The translations under genes were made by a program, and so were the position numbers. The notes beneath the pieces are model-generated. The model was not told the DNA's origin, searched no databases, and saw nothing but the letters and a program-made list of their open reading frames with translations. DNA of 64,000 bases from XYD12-FULL-36-8 sp964391015. GTDB taxonomy: Bacteria; Bacteroidota; Ignavibacteria; Ignavibacteriales; Ignavibacteriaceae. This document shows positions 44,347 through 53,825 of this stretch, piece after piece. Position 1 is the stretch's first letter; the number at the start of each line of letters is the position of its first letter. The stretch spans positions 124,001 to 188,000 of the forward strand of contig CAYMKU010000001.1 of NCBI GenBank assembly GCA_964391015.1, written 5' to 3'.

Positions 44347-45936
44347 TTATTTCCCCTCTGGATTTACATGATATTTCACTTTACCATAGCATTTTAGATT
44401 CAGCCAGTCAGATGATCTAAACTGAACAGTTGGCGGATTGGGATTTTCATTACCAGCGTTTGTCGTACTAACTGTTGTTGATATAATTGCATGATACGCT
44501 TTAGATAATTGGACAATTTGGGATGAGTTCAGATTAATGGTATTCAAAGTTACTGTCGGAGCAATTATTTGGCCGGTAATACCATTAACCTGAGCACCAA
44601 GAAACTGAAGCGAATCTACGCCACTCTGATTCTTTGTGAGAGTAAATAGCGGTATATAATTCTCATCAGTTAAAGTCACTTTGAAAAACGCATCAATTGG
44701 AATTGCATTTTCAAGATTAGCATTCAAATCCGCACCAACTCCATCATTAATCTTTTTCCGCTCCTCTTGACTGAAATTAATATCTATGGTGTCGGCATAA
44801 TATATTTGTTTGATAGCAAAAATACTTTTCGTAGTGAACTGAGCGGAAAATGTTATTGAATCTAAATTGGTAATGGTTTTGTTAACCTGATAGTTTAATG
44901 GATTCATAATTACTTCAGATGTTACAACAATTGAGTCCGGGAGAAATGAAATAAATTCTGCCAAATTGCTGTTAGTCTCATCAAGCAAAAGTTCATGCAT
45001 TCCATTGCTTAACCTAAAAGAAATACTTTGCCCATCATTTCTTGTTAAAGATTTTTCCTCATCACTATTTCGAATTCCTTTTATATTAAGATTTGAAATT
45101 TCAATATCAAAATTATTTTTATGTGCTGACATATATTCAGTTTTAAGATTTAATGCTCCTTCTTTAATAAAAAGTTTACCTCGATAATCAGCTGCATCAT
45201 TCAAATTCAAAGAAGCAGAGGTTCGTTTATTCCCCAACGATGTTCGCGGCAAAACACCGCTAAGACTGCTGAATTTAAAATCATAATCATTAAGTTCAAC
45301 ATTAACAAATGCACCGTTTATTGAAGATGATGCTGATGGCACAATCTGTAAACTATTTTGATTCTGAATTGGTTGATCCGGTGGCAGCGAGTAGTAATGA
45401 TCTTTTAATTCATATAATATAGAATCTTTACCAAGTGCTGGAACATCCTTTTGAAGAATTAACTCATTTCCGTCGGGCTTTCTAATGCCTGGAATTCGCA
45501 GTGATGATAGAACACTTGCAGTAGAAGGGTTTTGGATTATAAAAGATATAAATCCACTGCTAAATGTGGCTTGAGTGATTTTGATTCCTTCTGGAAAGAA
45601 AATAAAAATTGGTTGCAATTGTTCATTTGCAGGCAAAATAAAGTTTTGAGAAACTGAATTTTGATTCGTAACGCTTATATAATTTCCTACGTTTGAACTG
45701 CTGTTTATCTTTTCAGTTTGAATCATATAAAAGTCATCGTTTGTCAATGTGCCGGTAAGAGGGTGTTTTGACTCTGGTTTTACCACATCATAAATAGTAT
45801 AAGTTTTGTTTATTATGGGAATATTCAAATCAACATCCCATTCAGGTAAAATTATTTCTTCAGGTAAATCAACGCAGCTAATTAGCGATAAGATAAGAAA
45901 AGTCAAAATTCCAAATAATAATCGTAATCTATTCAT
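44347..45936 (-). CDS. Putative surface or periplasmic lipoprotein
   Basis: A 529-residue protein with a lipoprotein signal (LILSLISC, Cys21), followed by VDLPEEIILPEWDVDLNIPIINKTYTIYDV and a long beta-rich body without named domains. It resembles the large lipoproteins often encoded beside DUF5723-type barrels in this phylum. Co-transcribed with the barrel gene two bases downstream. The function is unknown. Confidence 0.6.
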   Translation of the reverse strand: MNRLRLLFGILTFLILSLISCVDLPEEIILPEWDVDLNIPIINKTYTIYDVVKPESKHPLTGTLTNDDFYMIQTEKINSSSNVGNYISVTNQNSVSQNFILPANEQLQPIFIFFPEGIKITQATFSSGFISFIIQNPSTASVLSSLRIPGIRKPDGNELILQKDVPALGKDSILYELKDHYYSLPPDQPIQNQNSLQIVPSASSSINGAFVNVELNDYDFKFSSLSGVLPRTSLGNKRTSASLNLNDAADYRGKLFIKEGALNLKTEYMSAHKNNFDIEISNLNIKGIRNSDEEKSLTRNDGQSISFRLSNGMHELLLDETNSNLAEFISFLPDSIVVTSEVIMNPLNYQVNKTITNLDSITFSAQFTTKSIFAIKQIYYADTIDINFSQEERKKINDGVGADLNANLENAIPIDAFFKVTLTDENYIPLFTLTKNQSGVDSLQFLGAQVNGITGQIIAPTVTLNTINLNSSQIVQLSKAYHAIISTTVSTTNAGNENPNPPTVQFRSSDWLNLKCYGKVKYHVNPEGK

Positions 45937-46135
45937 AGTAATTCACTTCCTATATTCAAGTATTTATAGTTCCCTTTTCTCAATACAAGACGACTGAGAT
46001 TAATTATAAAAATTCAATCTGTGTGCCGAAAAAGAGTTTTGAAAGATGGTATTTTGAAAATTGCGAGTGTTAAATTTCTGTAAATCTTACCAATCGTTTT
46101 GAGATTTCGTAAAAATTACAAAGCGACTTGTCCAG

Positions 46136-46167
46136 AAATAAAAACCACCTACACAGAGGTGGTTTTT
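46136..46167 (-). terminator. Rho-independent terminator after the DUF3467 gene
   Basis: A perfect 11-bp stem (AAAAACCACCT at 46140-46150, AGGTGGTTTTT at 46157-46167) with a 6-base loop and T-run on the minus strand, 24 bases past the stop at 46192. Confidence 0.85.
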
Positions 46168-46191
46168 AAAAGAAATTGAAATGAAATTTTT

Positions 46192-46518
46192 CTAATTGAT
46201 TTTTTCGTCTTTAGTCATTGGAATGAACCCGAAATGTTGGGCTGGAGCTGGTTCCAGACGTATTTCACCGAAACGTGCTTCATATTTATCTATGTTATCT
46301 TTTAGTGCTTTCATCAGCATCTTTGCATGCTGCGGTGTAGAAATGATTCTAGCATGAACCTTCGCTTTAGGTACTCCTGGAACGATTCGTGTAAAATCAA
46401 TTATGAATTCCGCTGGTGAATGAGTAATGATAGCTAAGTTCGAATAAATTCCTTCTGCTTCTTTTTCACCAAGCTCAATATTTATTTGTTGTCCTTGCGG
46501 TGGATTTGTTTGGTTCAT
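46192..46518 (-). CDS. DUF3467-family small protein
   Basis: A 108-residue protein matching the DUF3467 pattern: a short Pro/Gln-rich start, then GIYSNLAIITHSPAEFIIDFTRIVPGV, AKVHARIISTPQHAKMLMKALKDNIDKYE and a Gly/Glu end. The family is small, cytoplasmic, of unknown function and common in Bacteroidota and Cyanobacteria. It follows the TPR lipoprotein gene by 23 bases and ends in a terminator. Confidence 0.8.
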   Translation of the reverse strand: MNQTNPPQGQQINIELGEKEAEGIYSNLAIITHSPAEFIIDFTRIVPGVPKAKVHARIISTPQHAKMLMKALKDNIDKYEARFGEIRLEPAPAQHFGFIPMTKDEKIN

Positions 46519-46541
46519 ATTTATAAATCGTCATTAAATTT

Positions 46542-47711
46542 CTATTTACGTAATTCGTCTGCTTTTTTAAAAGCATTTTCAGCATCCTTCTGCATTCCAA
46601 GAACGGAATAAACTTTCCCTAAAAGCTCCCACATTGCAGAATCATCTTTTTTATTTTGTACAACCTTCTCTAAATAAGGAAGCGCCTTCTGATATTTATC
46701 TTTATACTCTTTGTTATTCAAGTCACCTTTTTCATCGGCAATTTTGTTTATGTTGGCTCCCCACTTAACATAAGTTACTGCAAGATTATAGCTTGCATTG
46801 TAATATTCTGGATCTACCTCAAGGGCTTTCTTAAATTGTTCTTCTGCACCAGCAAAATCGTTTTTACCTAAAAGCAGAACCCCATAATTGTAACGATAGT
46901 ACTGATTATTAGGATCTTTTGCCACGCCTGCTTTAAAAGCATCAATTGCTACATCAATTTTGTTTGCAGCTATATACGAGTTCGATAAAGTAAGCAATAA
47001 ATCTGCATCATCAGGATATTTTTTTCTTCCTTCTTCACCAACACTAATTGCTCTGTCAAAATATTGCATTGCCTCAATGCTATCAGATTTTACTCTATTA
47101 TTATCATATTTATTTTTTTTCTCAACCCCTTTTGAATACAAAATCTCACTTAAGAATTTATAACCATCAAGTGCTTGTTCCTTTTCAATCAACTTTTCTA
47201 AAGGGTCAATTGCATTATCATAATCTTGTGCGCTCATGTATACAAATGCTAAGTTTTTATATGTATCCGCAGAATCTGGTTCAATTCTTATCGCAGAGGT
47301 AAAGGCATCAATTGATTTGTCAAATGAAAGCTTCATACTGTCCTTATCAGCAACTTTAGCTCCCTTCTGATAAAATCCAACACCTTTATTAAATAGATTC
47401 GCCCAGAAATATTTTTTGGAAGAGCTAATATTCTCAGAAAATTTGCTGCTTACAGAAAGTGATTTATTATAAGCATCTATCATTTCAGCATATCTTTCCT
47501 TCTCACCCAAAACCACACCTAACAAATAATAACCTTCATCACTCTGAGGATTTTTTTGAACCTCTTTTTGCAATGATTCAATTGCTTTATCGTAATTTTT
47601 TTGCTGGATATAGAGTTTTGCACTGGTCAATTCAGTTGAAGAGCATTGATAACCGCTGAAAATGACTCCTATGAACAAGATAAGAACGGGAAAAAGATTT
47701 TTGATTTGCAT
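46542..47711 (-). CDS. TPR-repeat lipoprotein
   Basis: A 389-residue protein with a lipoprotein signal (FSGYQC, Cys23) and at least eight tetratricopeptide repeats through to the end (for example DEGYYLLGVVLGEKERYAEM, ADTYKNLAFVYMSAQDYDNA, ASYNLAVTYVKWG). Such proteins act as periplasmic scaffolds. I use the ATG at 47711, which has GGAG at a good distance and starts the lipoprotein signal directly; a longer frame to 47816 would bury it behind 35 residues. Diverges from the adenosine deaminase gene. Confidence 0.78.
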   Translation of the reverse strand: MQIKNLFPVLILFIGVIFSGYQCSSTELTSAKLYIQQKNYDKAIESLQKEVQKNPQSDEGYYLLGVVLGEKERYAEMIDAYNKSLSVSSKFSENISSSKKYFWANLFNKGVGFYQKGAKVADKDSMKLSFDKSIDAFTSAIRIEPDSADTYKNLAFVYMSAQDYDNAIDPLEKLIEKEQALDGYKFLSEILYSKGVEKKNKYDNNRVKSDSIEAMQYFDRAISVGEEGRKKYPDDADLLLTLSNSYIAANKIDVAIDAFKAGVAKDPNNQYYRYNYGVLLLGKNDFAGAEEQFKKALEVDPEYYNASYNLAVTYVKWGANINKIADEKGDLNNKEYKDKYQKALPYLEKVVQNKKDDSAMWELLGKVYSVLGMQKDAENAFKKADELRK

Positions 47712-47899
47712 AATGTACTCCAAAAGATTCTTATTTATAAAATCAAAGTTACCGTTTTGCACTTGTGAAGTCAAGAAAGTTAACAACTGTCGAGTCATTT
47801 TTATCTCCTTTTTCATGATAATTCTTCATAAATGCTTTGGGTTTAAATTGGTTTTCCAAAAATTATAAGATATTTTTCCTAATAAAATTGAGGTGTTTT

Positions 47900-49024
47900 T
47901 TGACTAAAGAAGATATTATCAAAGCTGTCCCAAAAGTTCTTCTTCACGATCATCTTGACGGCGGGTTAAGACCAGAAACTATTATTGAACTCTCCAAAGA
48001 TTTGCAGTATAATAAACTTCCCACCAAAGATCCCGGAGAGTTAGCTGAGTGGTTTCATCGTGGTGCAAACAAGGGCAATCTTGTAGAATATTTACAGGGA
48101 TTTGAGCATACCATTGCAGTAATGCAAACTAAAGAATCCCTTGAAAGAGTTGCGTACGAAATGATGGAAGATATGAAAAAAGATAATGTTTGTTATGTTG
48201 AAACTCGATTTGCACCTGTGTTTCACACACAAACTGGACTATGGTACGAAGACATAGTTTCAGCTGTACTTGAAGGGCTTGAAAAAGGTAAAAGAGACTT
48301 TGGCGTTGGCTACGGCTTAATACTTTGCGGAATGCGTAACATGAAAAATACTTTGGAGATTGCCGAGCTTGCGGTAAACTTCAAAAAGCAAGGCGTAATA
48401 GGTTTTGATCTTGCAGGTGAAGAGGGCGGTTATCCACCAAAAAAACATATCGAGGCATTTCAATTTATCCAACGAGCAAATTTCAATATCACCATTCACG
48501 CAGGTGAAGCATTTGGTAAAGAATCCATTTGGCAGGCAATTCAATGGTGCGGTGCTCATCGAATAGGGCATGCAACTCATTTAATTGAAGACTTTACTTT
48601 TGATAAGGATGGAAATGTGGTTGGTTTTGGTGACCTTGCTCAATACGTTCTGGACAAAAGAATTCCACTTGAAATATGCCTGTTAAGCAATGTTCACACC
48701 GGTGCTGTAGATAAAATAGTAAATCATCCGTTTGGTTTACTGTTCAAAGAGAAATATCGTGTTACTCTGAACACTGACGATAGACTTATGAGCGATACAA
48801 CAATGACTAAAGAATTCCTTGTTGCGATTGATGTCTTTAACTTAAACTTAGAGGATTTAGAAAAAATAACTATCAACTCGATGAAGTCTGCATTCATACC
48901 CTATAAAGAACGTTTGAATTTTATTTACAATATTATCAAACCAGGTTATCAAAAGATGAAAGACAAATTACTCTCATTCACTTCATATCCGGAGAATCAT
49001 GAAAAAACTGTTCACAAACTATAA
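47900..49024 (+). CDS. add: Adenosine deaminase
   Basis: Hydrolyses adenosine to inosine and ammonia in purine salvage. Zinc and catalytic motifs are in place: LLHDHLDGGLRPE near the N-terminus, TIHAGEAFG, HRIGHATHL, CLLSNVHTGA and LNTDDRLMSDTTMT. I place the start at the TTG at 47900, in frame, with GAGGTG just upstream, giving 374 residues with the HxHLDG motif close to the N-terminus as in the family. An ATG at 47837 would add 21 residues. Its end overlaps the next small gene by 26 bases. Confidence 0.88.
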   Translation: MTKEDIIKAVPKVLLHDHLDGGLRPETIIELSKDLQYNKLPTKDPGELAEWFHRGANKGNLVEYLQGFEHTIAVMQTKESLERVAYEMMEDMKKDNVCYVETRFAPVFHTQTGLWYEDIVSAVLEGLEKGKRDFGVGYGLILCGMRNMKNTLEIAELAVNFKKQGVIGFDLAGEEGGYPPKKHIEAFQFIQRANFNITIHAGEAFGKESIWQAIQWCGAHRIGHATHLIEDFTFDKDGNVVGFGDLAQYVLDKRIPLEICLLSNVHTGAVDKIVNHPFGLLFKEKYRVTLNTDDRLMSDTTMTKEFLVAIDVFNLNLEDLEKITINSMKSAFIPYKERLNFIYNIIKPGYQKMKDKLLSFTSYPENHEKTVHKL

Positions 49025-49334
49025 CTTTGAATTTGATAAAAATGAGAAGAAACTGCTTGCAACCTTCTGTAAACAAACTCTTAAACAAACAGTGGGAGAT
49101 TCAAAATTCTTCGCTGAATCTAAAGCATTTAATTCAATTTTAGAAAAACTTAACGGCGGTTCTGATCCTGTCAAACTCACCAAAGATGAACGAACCCGCT
49201 TAGAACATCAACTCGTTGAGAATGTAAAATTTCTTAAAAAGGATTTTGGCAAAAGCGGATTTATAAAAAAATTTCTTTATAGATCCATGATTAAACAATA
49301 CGAAAATATTCTTGACAAACATTTTAAAGATTGA
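48999..49334 (+). CDS. Small hypothetical protein between add and hutU
   Basis: A 111-residue, highly charged and probably helical cytoplasmic protein (FDKNEKKLLATFCKQTLKQT, LTKDERTRLEHQLVENVKFL). No family is recognised. It overlaps the adenosine deaminase gene by 26 bases and ends one base before the hutU start codon, so all three are likely one transcript. The tight packing supports a real gene. Confidence 0.6.
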   Translation: MKKLFTNYNFEFDKNEKKLLATFCKQTLKQTVGDSKFFAESKAFNSILEKLNGGSDPVKLTKDERTRLEHQLVENVKFLKKDFGKSGFIKKFLYRSMIKQYENILDKHFKD

Positions 49335-49335
49335 A

Positions 49336-51000
49336 ATGATTTCTGAAAGTGAAAAAATAAAAATCAAAGCACCGCACGGAATTAAATTATCTTGTAAGGG
49401 CTGGATACAAGAAGCAGCAATGCGTATGCTTATGAATAACCTCGATCCTCAAGTTGCAGAAAACTCTGCGGAGCTAATAGTATATGGTGGCAAAGGAAAA
49501 GCAGCAAGAAATTGGGAATGTTACGAAGCAATCCTCAAATCACTCAAAGGATTAGAAAATGATGAAACTTTATTAATTCAATCGGGAAAACCAGTCGCTA
49601 TTTTTACAACACATGAAATCGCTCCAAGAGTTATCATTTCTAATTCTATGTTAGTACCTGATTGGGCAAACTGGGATGAGTTCAGACGGCTTGAATCGCT
49701 TGGATTAACAATGTATGGACAAATGACTGCCGGAAGCTGGATTTACATCGGCACACAAGGAATTCTACAAGGTACTTACGAAACTTTTGCAGAATGTGCC
49801 CGTAAATATTTTGATGGAACTCTGAAAGGAAAATTTCTTTTAACTGCTGGATTAGGTGGAATGGGTGGCGCTCAACCACTTGCTGCTACAATGAATGGTG
49901 CTGCCTTTCTTGGAATTGATGTTGATAAAACCAGATTGGAAAAAAGAATTGAAACTGGTTATCTCGATAAAATGACAGATAATCTTGATGAAGCACTTAA
50001 GCTTGTACTTAATGCAAAGACTAATAAAATCCCATTATCAGTTGGGCTATTAGGAAATGCTGGTGAAGTTCTCCCAGATATTTTAAAAAGAAATATTATC
50101 CCTGATATACTAACCGATCAAACTTCCGCTCATGATACATTGAACGGCTATGTTCCAATGGGAATGTCATTCGAACAAGCGAAAGATCTAAGAAGAAGTA
50201 ATCCACAAGAGTATATTAAGCTCGCTAAGATGACAATTGTAAAACATGTTGAGGCGATGCTAGAATTTCAAAAACGTGGTTCAACAACTTTTGATTATGG
50301 AAACAATATCCGTGGAGAAGCAAAAGATAATGGTGTTAAAAATGCATTTGATATTCCCGGTTTTGTTCCTGAATTTATTCGTCCACTTTTCTGCGATGGA
50401 AAGGGTCCATTCAGATGGGTCGCTTTATCCGGTGATCCCAATGATATTTTTGTAACAGATGAAGCAGTCAAAAAAACTTTTCCCGAAAATAAGTCATTAT
50501 GCAATTGGATTGACTTAGCACAAAAGAAAGTTCACTTTCAAGGATTACCTGCTCGCATTTGTTGGCTTGGTTACGGTGAACGCGCTAAGATGGGAAAAAT
50601 CTTTAACCGGCTTGTAGCAGATAAAAAAGTTAAAGCCCCAATTGTTATTGGGCGAGACCATCTCGACTGCGGTTCTGTTGCATCTCCAAACCGCGAGACA
50701 GAAGCAATGAAAGACGGTAGCGATGCTATTGCAGATTGGCCAATTTTAAATGCTCTACTAAATGCGATTGGCGGAGCAAGCTGGGTTTCAGTTCATCATG
50801 GCGGTGGAGTTGGAATAGGCAAATCTATTCATGCTGGAATGGTTGTAGTAGCGGATGGAACTGAGGAAGCAGAGAAAAGAATAGAAAGAGTTCTAACTTA
50901 CGATCCAGGTATGGGCATTGTTCGACATGCCGATGCAAATTATGAGCAAGCAATTGAAAATGCAAAAAAGTGGAATGTAAAAATTCCAATGTTGAAATGA
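49336..51000 (+). CDS. hutU: Urocanate hydratase
   Basis: Converts urocanate to imidazolone propionate in histidine breakdown, using tightly bound NAD. The 554-residue protein has the family's hallmarks: LIVYGGKGKAARNWECYEAI, GQMTAGSWIYIGTQGI, the NAD-binding GLGGMGGAQPLAATMNG and DQTSAHDTLNGYVP, ending with a long glycine-rich HHGGGVGIGKSIHAGMVVVADG. The ATG at 49336 directly follows the preceding gene. No hutH, hutI or formiminoglutamate gene is next to it here. Confidence 0.96.
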   Translation: MISESEKIKIKAPHGIKLSCKGWIQEAAMRMLMNNLDPQVAENSAELIVYGGKGKAARNWECYEAILKSLKGLENDETLLIQSGKPVAIFTTHEIAPRVIISNSMLVPDWANWDEFRRLESLGLTMYGQMTAGSWIYIGTQGILQGTYETFAECARKYFDGTLKGKFLLTAGLGGMGGAQPLAATMNGAAFLGIDVDKTRLEKRIETGYLDKMTDNLDEALKLVLNAKTNKIPLSVGLLGNAGEVLPDILKRNIIPDILTDQTSAHDTLNGYVPMGMSFEQAKDLRRSNPQEYIKLAKMTIVKHVEAMLEFQKRGSTTFDYGNNIRGEAKDNGVKNAFDIPGFVPEFIRPLFCDGKGPFRWVALSGDPNDIFVTDEAVKKTFPENKSLCNWIDLAQKKVHFQGLPARICWLGYGERAKMGKIFNRLVADKKVKAPIVIGRDHLDCGSVASPNRETEAMKDGSDAIADWPILNALLNAIGGASWVSVHHGGGVGIGKSIHAGMVVVADGTEEAEKRIERVLTYDPGMGIVRHADANYEQAIENAKKWNVKIPMLK

Positions 51001-51012
51001 ACCAATGCCTCT

Positions 51013-53064
51013 ATGAAAGAACTTGAAGATTTAAAAAGTTACCTCCTTAGTAAGAGCACTTCAAAATCTATTGATCATTTTGTCTTTCCACTATTCCAGA
51101 AATTATTTTCAGATAAATTCAAGAAAGAAAACGATGCCCAAGGAGCTGATGGTTATGTCGAAGGTAAGTTAGTTATCGAATTGAAATCAGATACTGATGA
51201 TTTCCTTCCAGGGTATTATCAAGCACTTCATTATGAAAAGAAAGGATTGAGTTTTTCTTCTCTCTGCGTAATTGCTCATAAATTTATTGGTGTTTGGAAA
51301 ATTAAAGATTTACCTAAGGGAGTAAGGGAACTTGTAAAGAAAGCTGAACCCTTAAAAGCACCAAATGAAATCGGAAGAATCAATGCTAATAAAACAAATA
51401 AAGCGCTCAAAAAAGATATACTCGATTCAGCGATATTTCTTTTAGGTCCAACTGATTTGGAAGGTTTTTTTGAAAGTGGAAGTAACACACATTTAAATCA
51501 ATTTGTACAGGTTTTAAAGAACCTTGATGCTGATAGAATTCAGATAGCACCACACAATTTTATTAGTAAAATCGAACTAATGAAAGATTTTTTTGATGAT
51601 CCACTACAAGCTATACATTCCTTCTATGCAATAGTTGGTTATTGGAATGCCACATCAAAAGTTATCCAAGTTGGTGATGGTGATTATATAAATGTTACTG
51701 AATATTTAACCAACAGGGCGAGTGAGCCGATTTTTATTAAACCGAGGCAACGAGAAAAATTCAAAAAGTTTGTTGAAAGTCATTATGTTTTTGCTAACGA
51801 AGGAAGCGGCTTAACCGTTGATTATTATTTCAGCCGCTTCGATGAAGTAATTACAAAAATAAAACCTGAATATGCAATTCAGCACGGAATATTTTTTACC
51901 GATAATAACCTTAGCAAGTTTGCTTTGTGGTTTGTACATAATTATTATGAAAAGAAGTTAAGCGATAAATATATAGTCCTTGACCCTGCTGGTGGTTCAG
52001 GTAACCTTGTCACAAGCTGGCGGGGACATATTAAACATAAAATTGTTTCTGAACTCCAACCTGATTTACTAAGAACAATTGAAAGACGAATGAAGCTTGA
52101 TAGCGAAGAGGTTCAAGCGGGATTTACAATTATTCCAAAGACAAGTGAAAACAAAGGATTAAACTTCCTTGATAAATCAGCTGAAGGATATGTTAGCGAC
52201 TTAATGAAAGAACTCAATCTTAAAAACATTAAGCTTGATAAACCTATTGCGTTCCTCTTAAACCCGCCTTACAAAAATACCGATGAGAACCTAAAAGAGA
52301 GAATTAAAGGTGATGCTGTTTATGATATTCATAAATCTATTCTCGACATTACTGGTAATGATGCAGGCAAAGAGAGGTATCTAGCTTTTCTTGGTCAGAT
52401 ATTGAATATATCAAAACTTCAAATGGGTCAGTTAGATATAAAGACTCTAAACTTTGATAATGTTACTATTCCTAAACCTCTTGATAAAAAAATAAAAGAA
52501 ACTCCTATTGTTTTACTTTTTAGTCCAACATCATGGTTAATTCCAAGACCAACTTATATCAATTTCAGAATGGAATGGGATAATTATTTTGTTTATGAAG
52601 ATGGATTTATTTTTTTAGGAAATGAGTTTTTCAAGATTACTGGAAGATTTCCCATTTCCTTTACCATATGGAGATACAAATACAATAAAAGTGGTAATAA
52701 AAATATCGTTCGGGTTAGAGATTTAACGCACATTACAAAGAAAGATTTAGAAAAGATTAACTGGGCAGCACTACTTGGTGATTTGAAAAAAGATTTAAGT
52801 GAATATGTTAGTAGGACAAGAACTATAAGGTTGGATAATTCAAGAGGAGATATCAGAAATACATTGCCTTTATTGCTATCGAATAAAGGAATTTTAATTC
52901 AACAACCGAGGTACGACTACAGTACTGCTAAAAAAGAGCATGAGCATAATAAACTCATAAGCGGTTTTCCACTAAGAGATAAAAAAATCATTTTGAACTT
53001 AAGCGCAAGTGTGGAACGCCAGTGGGAAACTATGTTGGTTTTTATGATGATAATACACCTGTAA
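51013..53064 (+). CDS. Type IIG-like restriction-modification enzyme, N-terminal part (frameshifted)
   Basis: The first 683 codons of a single-chain restriction-modification protein. A PD-(D/E)XK nuclease-like site is near the N-terminus (Asp46 in GADGYVEGK, Glu56 and Lys58 in VIELKSD). A gamma-type N6-adenine methyltransferase domain follows, with SAM-binding DPAGGSGN at about 324 and catalytic NPPY at about 417. The frame ends in a nonsense tail (after NLSASVERQ near 53022), while a matching continuation begins in another frame at 53022. A one-base loss around 53023 would explain it. The gene lies between hutU and serA and is the only defence-like gene in the window. Whether the frameshift is real or an assembly error cannot be decided here. 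Confidence 0.78.
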   Translation: MKELEDLKSYLLSKSTSKSIDHFVFPLFQKLFSDKFKKENDAQGADGYVEGKLVIELKSDTDDFLPGYYQALHYEKKGLSFSSLCVIAHKFIGVWKIKDLPKGVRELVKKAEPLKAPNEIGRINANKTNKALKKDILDSAIFLLGPTDLEGFFESGSNTHLNQFVQVLKNLDADRIQIAPHNFISKIELMKDFFDDPLQAIHSFYAIVGYWNATSKVIQVGDGDYINVTEYLTNRASEPIFIKPRQREKFKKFVESHYVFANEGSGLTVDYYFSRFDEVITKIKPEYAIQHGIFFTDNNLSKFALWFVHNYYEKKLSDKYIVLDPAGGSGNLVTSWRGHIKHKIVSELQPDLLRTIERRMKLDSEEVQAGFTIIPKTSENKGLNFLDKSAEGYVSDLMKELNLKNIKLDKPIAFLLNPPYKNTDENLKERIKGDAVYDIHKSILDITGNDAGKERYLAFLGQILNISKLQMGQLDIKTLNFDNVTIPKPLDKKIKETPIVLLFSPTSWLIPRPTYINFRMEWDNYFVYEDGFIFLGNEFFKITGRFPISFTIWRYKYNKSGNKNIVRVRDLTHITKKDLEKINWAALLGDLKKDLSEYVSRTRTIRLDNSRGDIRNTLPLLLSNKGILIQQPRYDYSTAKKEHEHNKLISGFPLRDKKIILNLSASVERQWETMLVFMMIIHL

Positions 53065-53807
53065 GAATATCACAAGATAACTATTTTAGGATGTCAAATA
53101 GACCAGACAAGGTATGGTTCAGATTAGATAACGTTCTTATTAATGTTAATCAAACTAGAATTCAATCTGGCGCACCCGATAAATATGGTTTCTGTGCTTA
53201 TGACTTGGGAAGTGCAATCGCTACATTTTCTTGGTTTGCCATAACAAAAGCCATTAATGGCCGTTATCCGATTTGGGCAAATCAATATGACATTTGGAAA
53301 CCAAAGATTACAAAAGAACTCGAGAGAGAATTTTACTCATTATGCTTTGCTTTTAGTTTAGTCGAGAACAGATGTGTCGTCACAAAGTTTGAAAAGGATA
53401 ATCCGGTTAAAGATGCTCCAGAAGTATTTGTTGACAATCCGTTATGTCCTACAAATTCAGAATCATTTTGGTCAACAACTTTGGAACCATATGTGAAAGA
53501 AACGGGAAGTACACTTTCACTTCAGTTAATAGATTTAGTAAAAGATTTATATAAACTATGGAATATGAAATTCTGTAAAAGCGCATTTTTGTACAATGCT
53601 GGATTAGAGAATGAAACATACTTCAAATACTTTGATTATGAAGATTTTCTAACGCCCTATTCTGGTTTAATACAAATTAGAAGATACGCTGAAATAAATT
53701 CAAAGACTGATTTATTAAATCTGTTTGACCAAGTTTCTGACAAAGCTAAAAATGTTAAAAATAAAATTTATGATTTACTTACAACCGAATTTAAATATTT
53801 CGATTAA
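53022..53807 (+). CDS. Type IIG-like restriction-modification enzyme, C-terminal part in shifted frame
   Basis: A 261-residue frame that continues the preceding protein, starting around GNYVGFYDDNTPVRISQDNY. It has no ribosome-binding site of its own, and its GTG start lies inside the upstream frame. It probably holds the end of the DNA target-recognition region, with motifs such as FCAYDLGSAIATFSWFA and SLCFAFSLVENRCVV. Together the two frames give about 930 residues, a normal length for type IIG enzymes. Independent translation is unlikely. Confidence 0.65.
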   Translation: MGNYVGFYDDNTPVRISQDNYFRMSNRPDKVWFRLDNVLINVNQTRIQSGAPDKYGFCAYDLGSAIATFSWFAITKAINGRYPIWANQYDIWKPKITKELEREFYSLCFAFSLVENRCVVTKFEKDNPVKDAPEVFVDNPLCPTNSESFWSTTLEPYVKETGSTLSLQLIDLVKDLYKLWNMKFCKSAFLYNAGLENETYFKYFDYEDFLTPYSGLIQIRRYAEINSKTDLLNLFDQVSDKAKNVKNKIYDLLTTEFKYFD

Positions 53808-53825
53808 AAAGAAAGGATAAACTAA

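Noticed and set aside
47459..47868. Plus-strand frames of 66 and 68 codons before adenosine deaminase
   Set aside because: They lie antisense to the TPR lipoprotein gene or its leader and have no coding character.
53023..53030. GGGAAAC string at the frameshift, a known -1 slippery heptamer
   Set aside because: The upstream frame reads TGG GAA ACT, so the heptamer is out of phase for a -1 slip and cannot explain the join.
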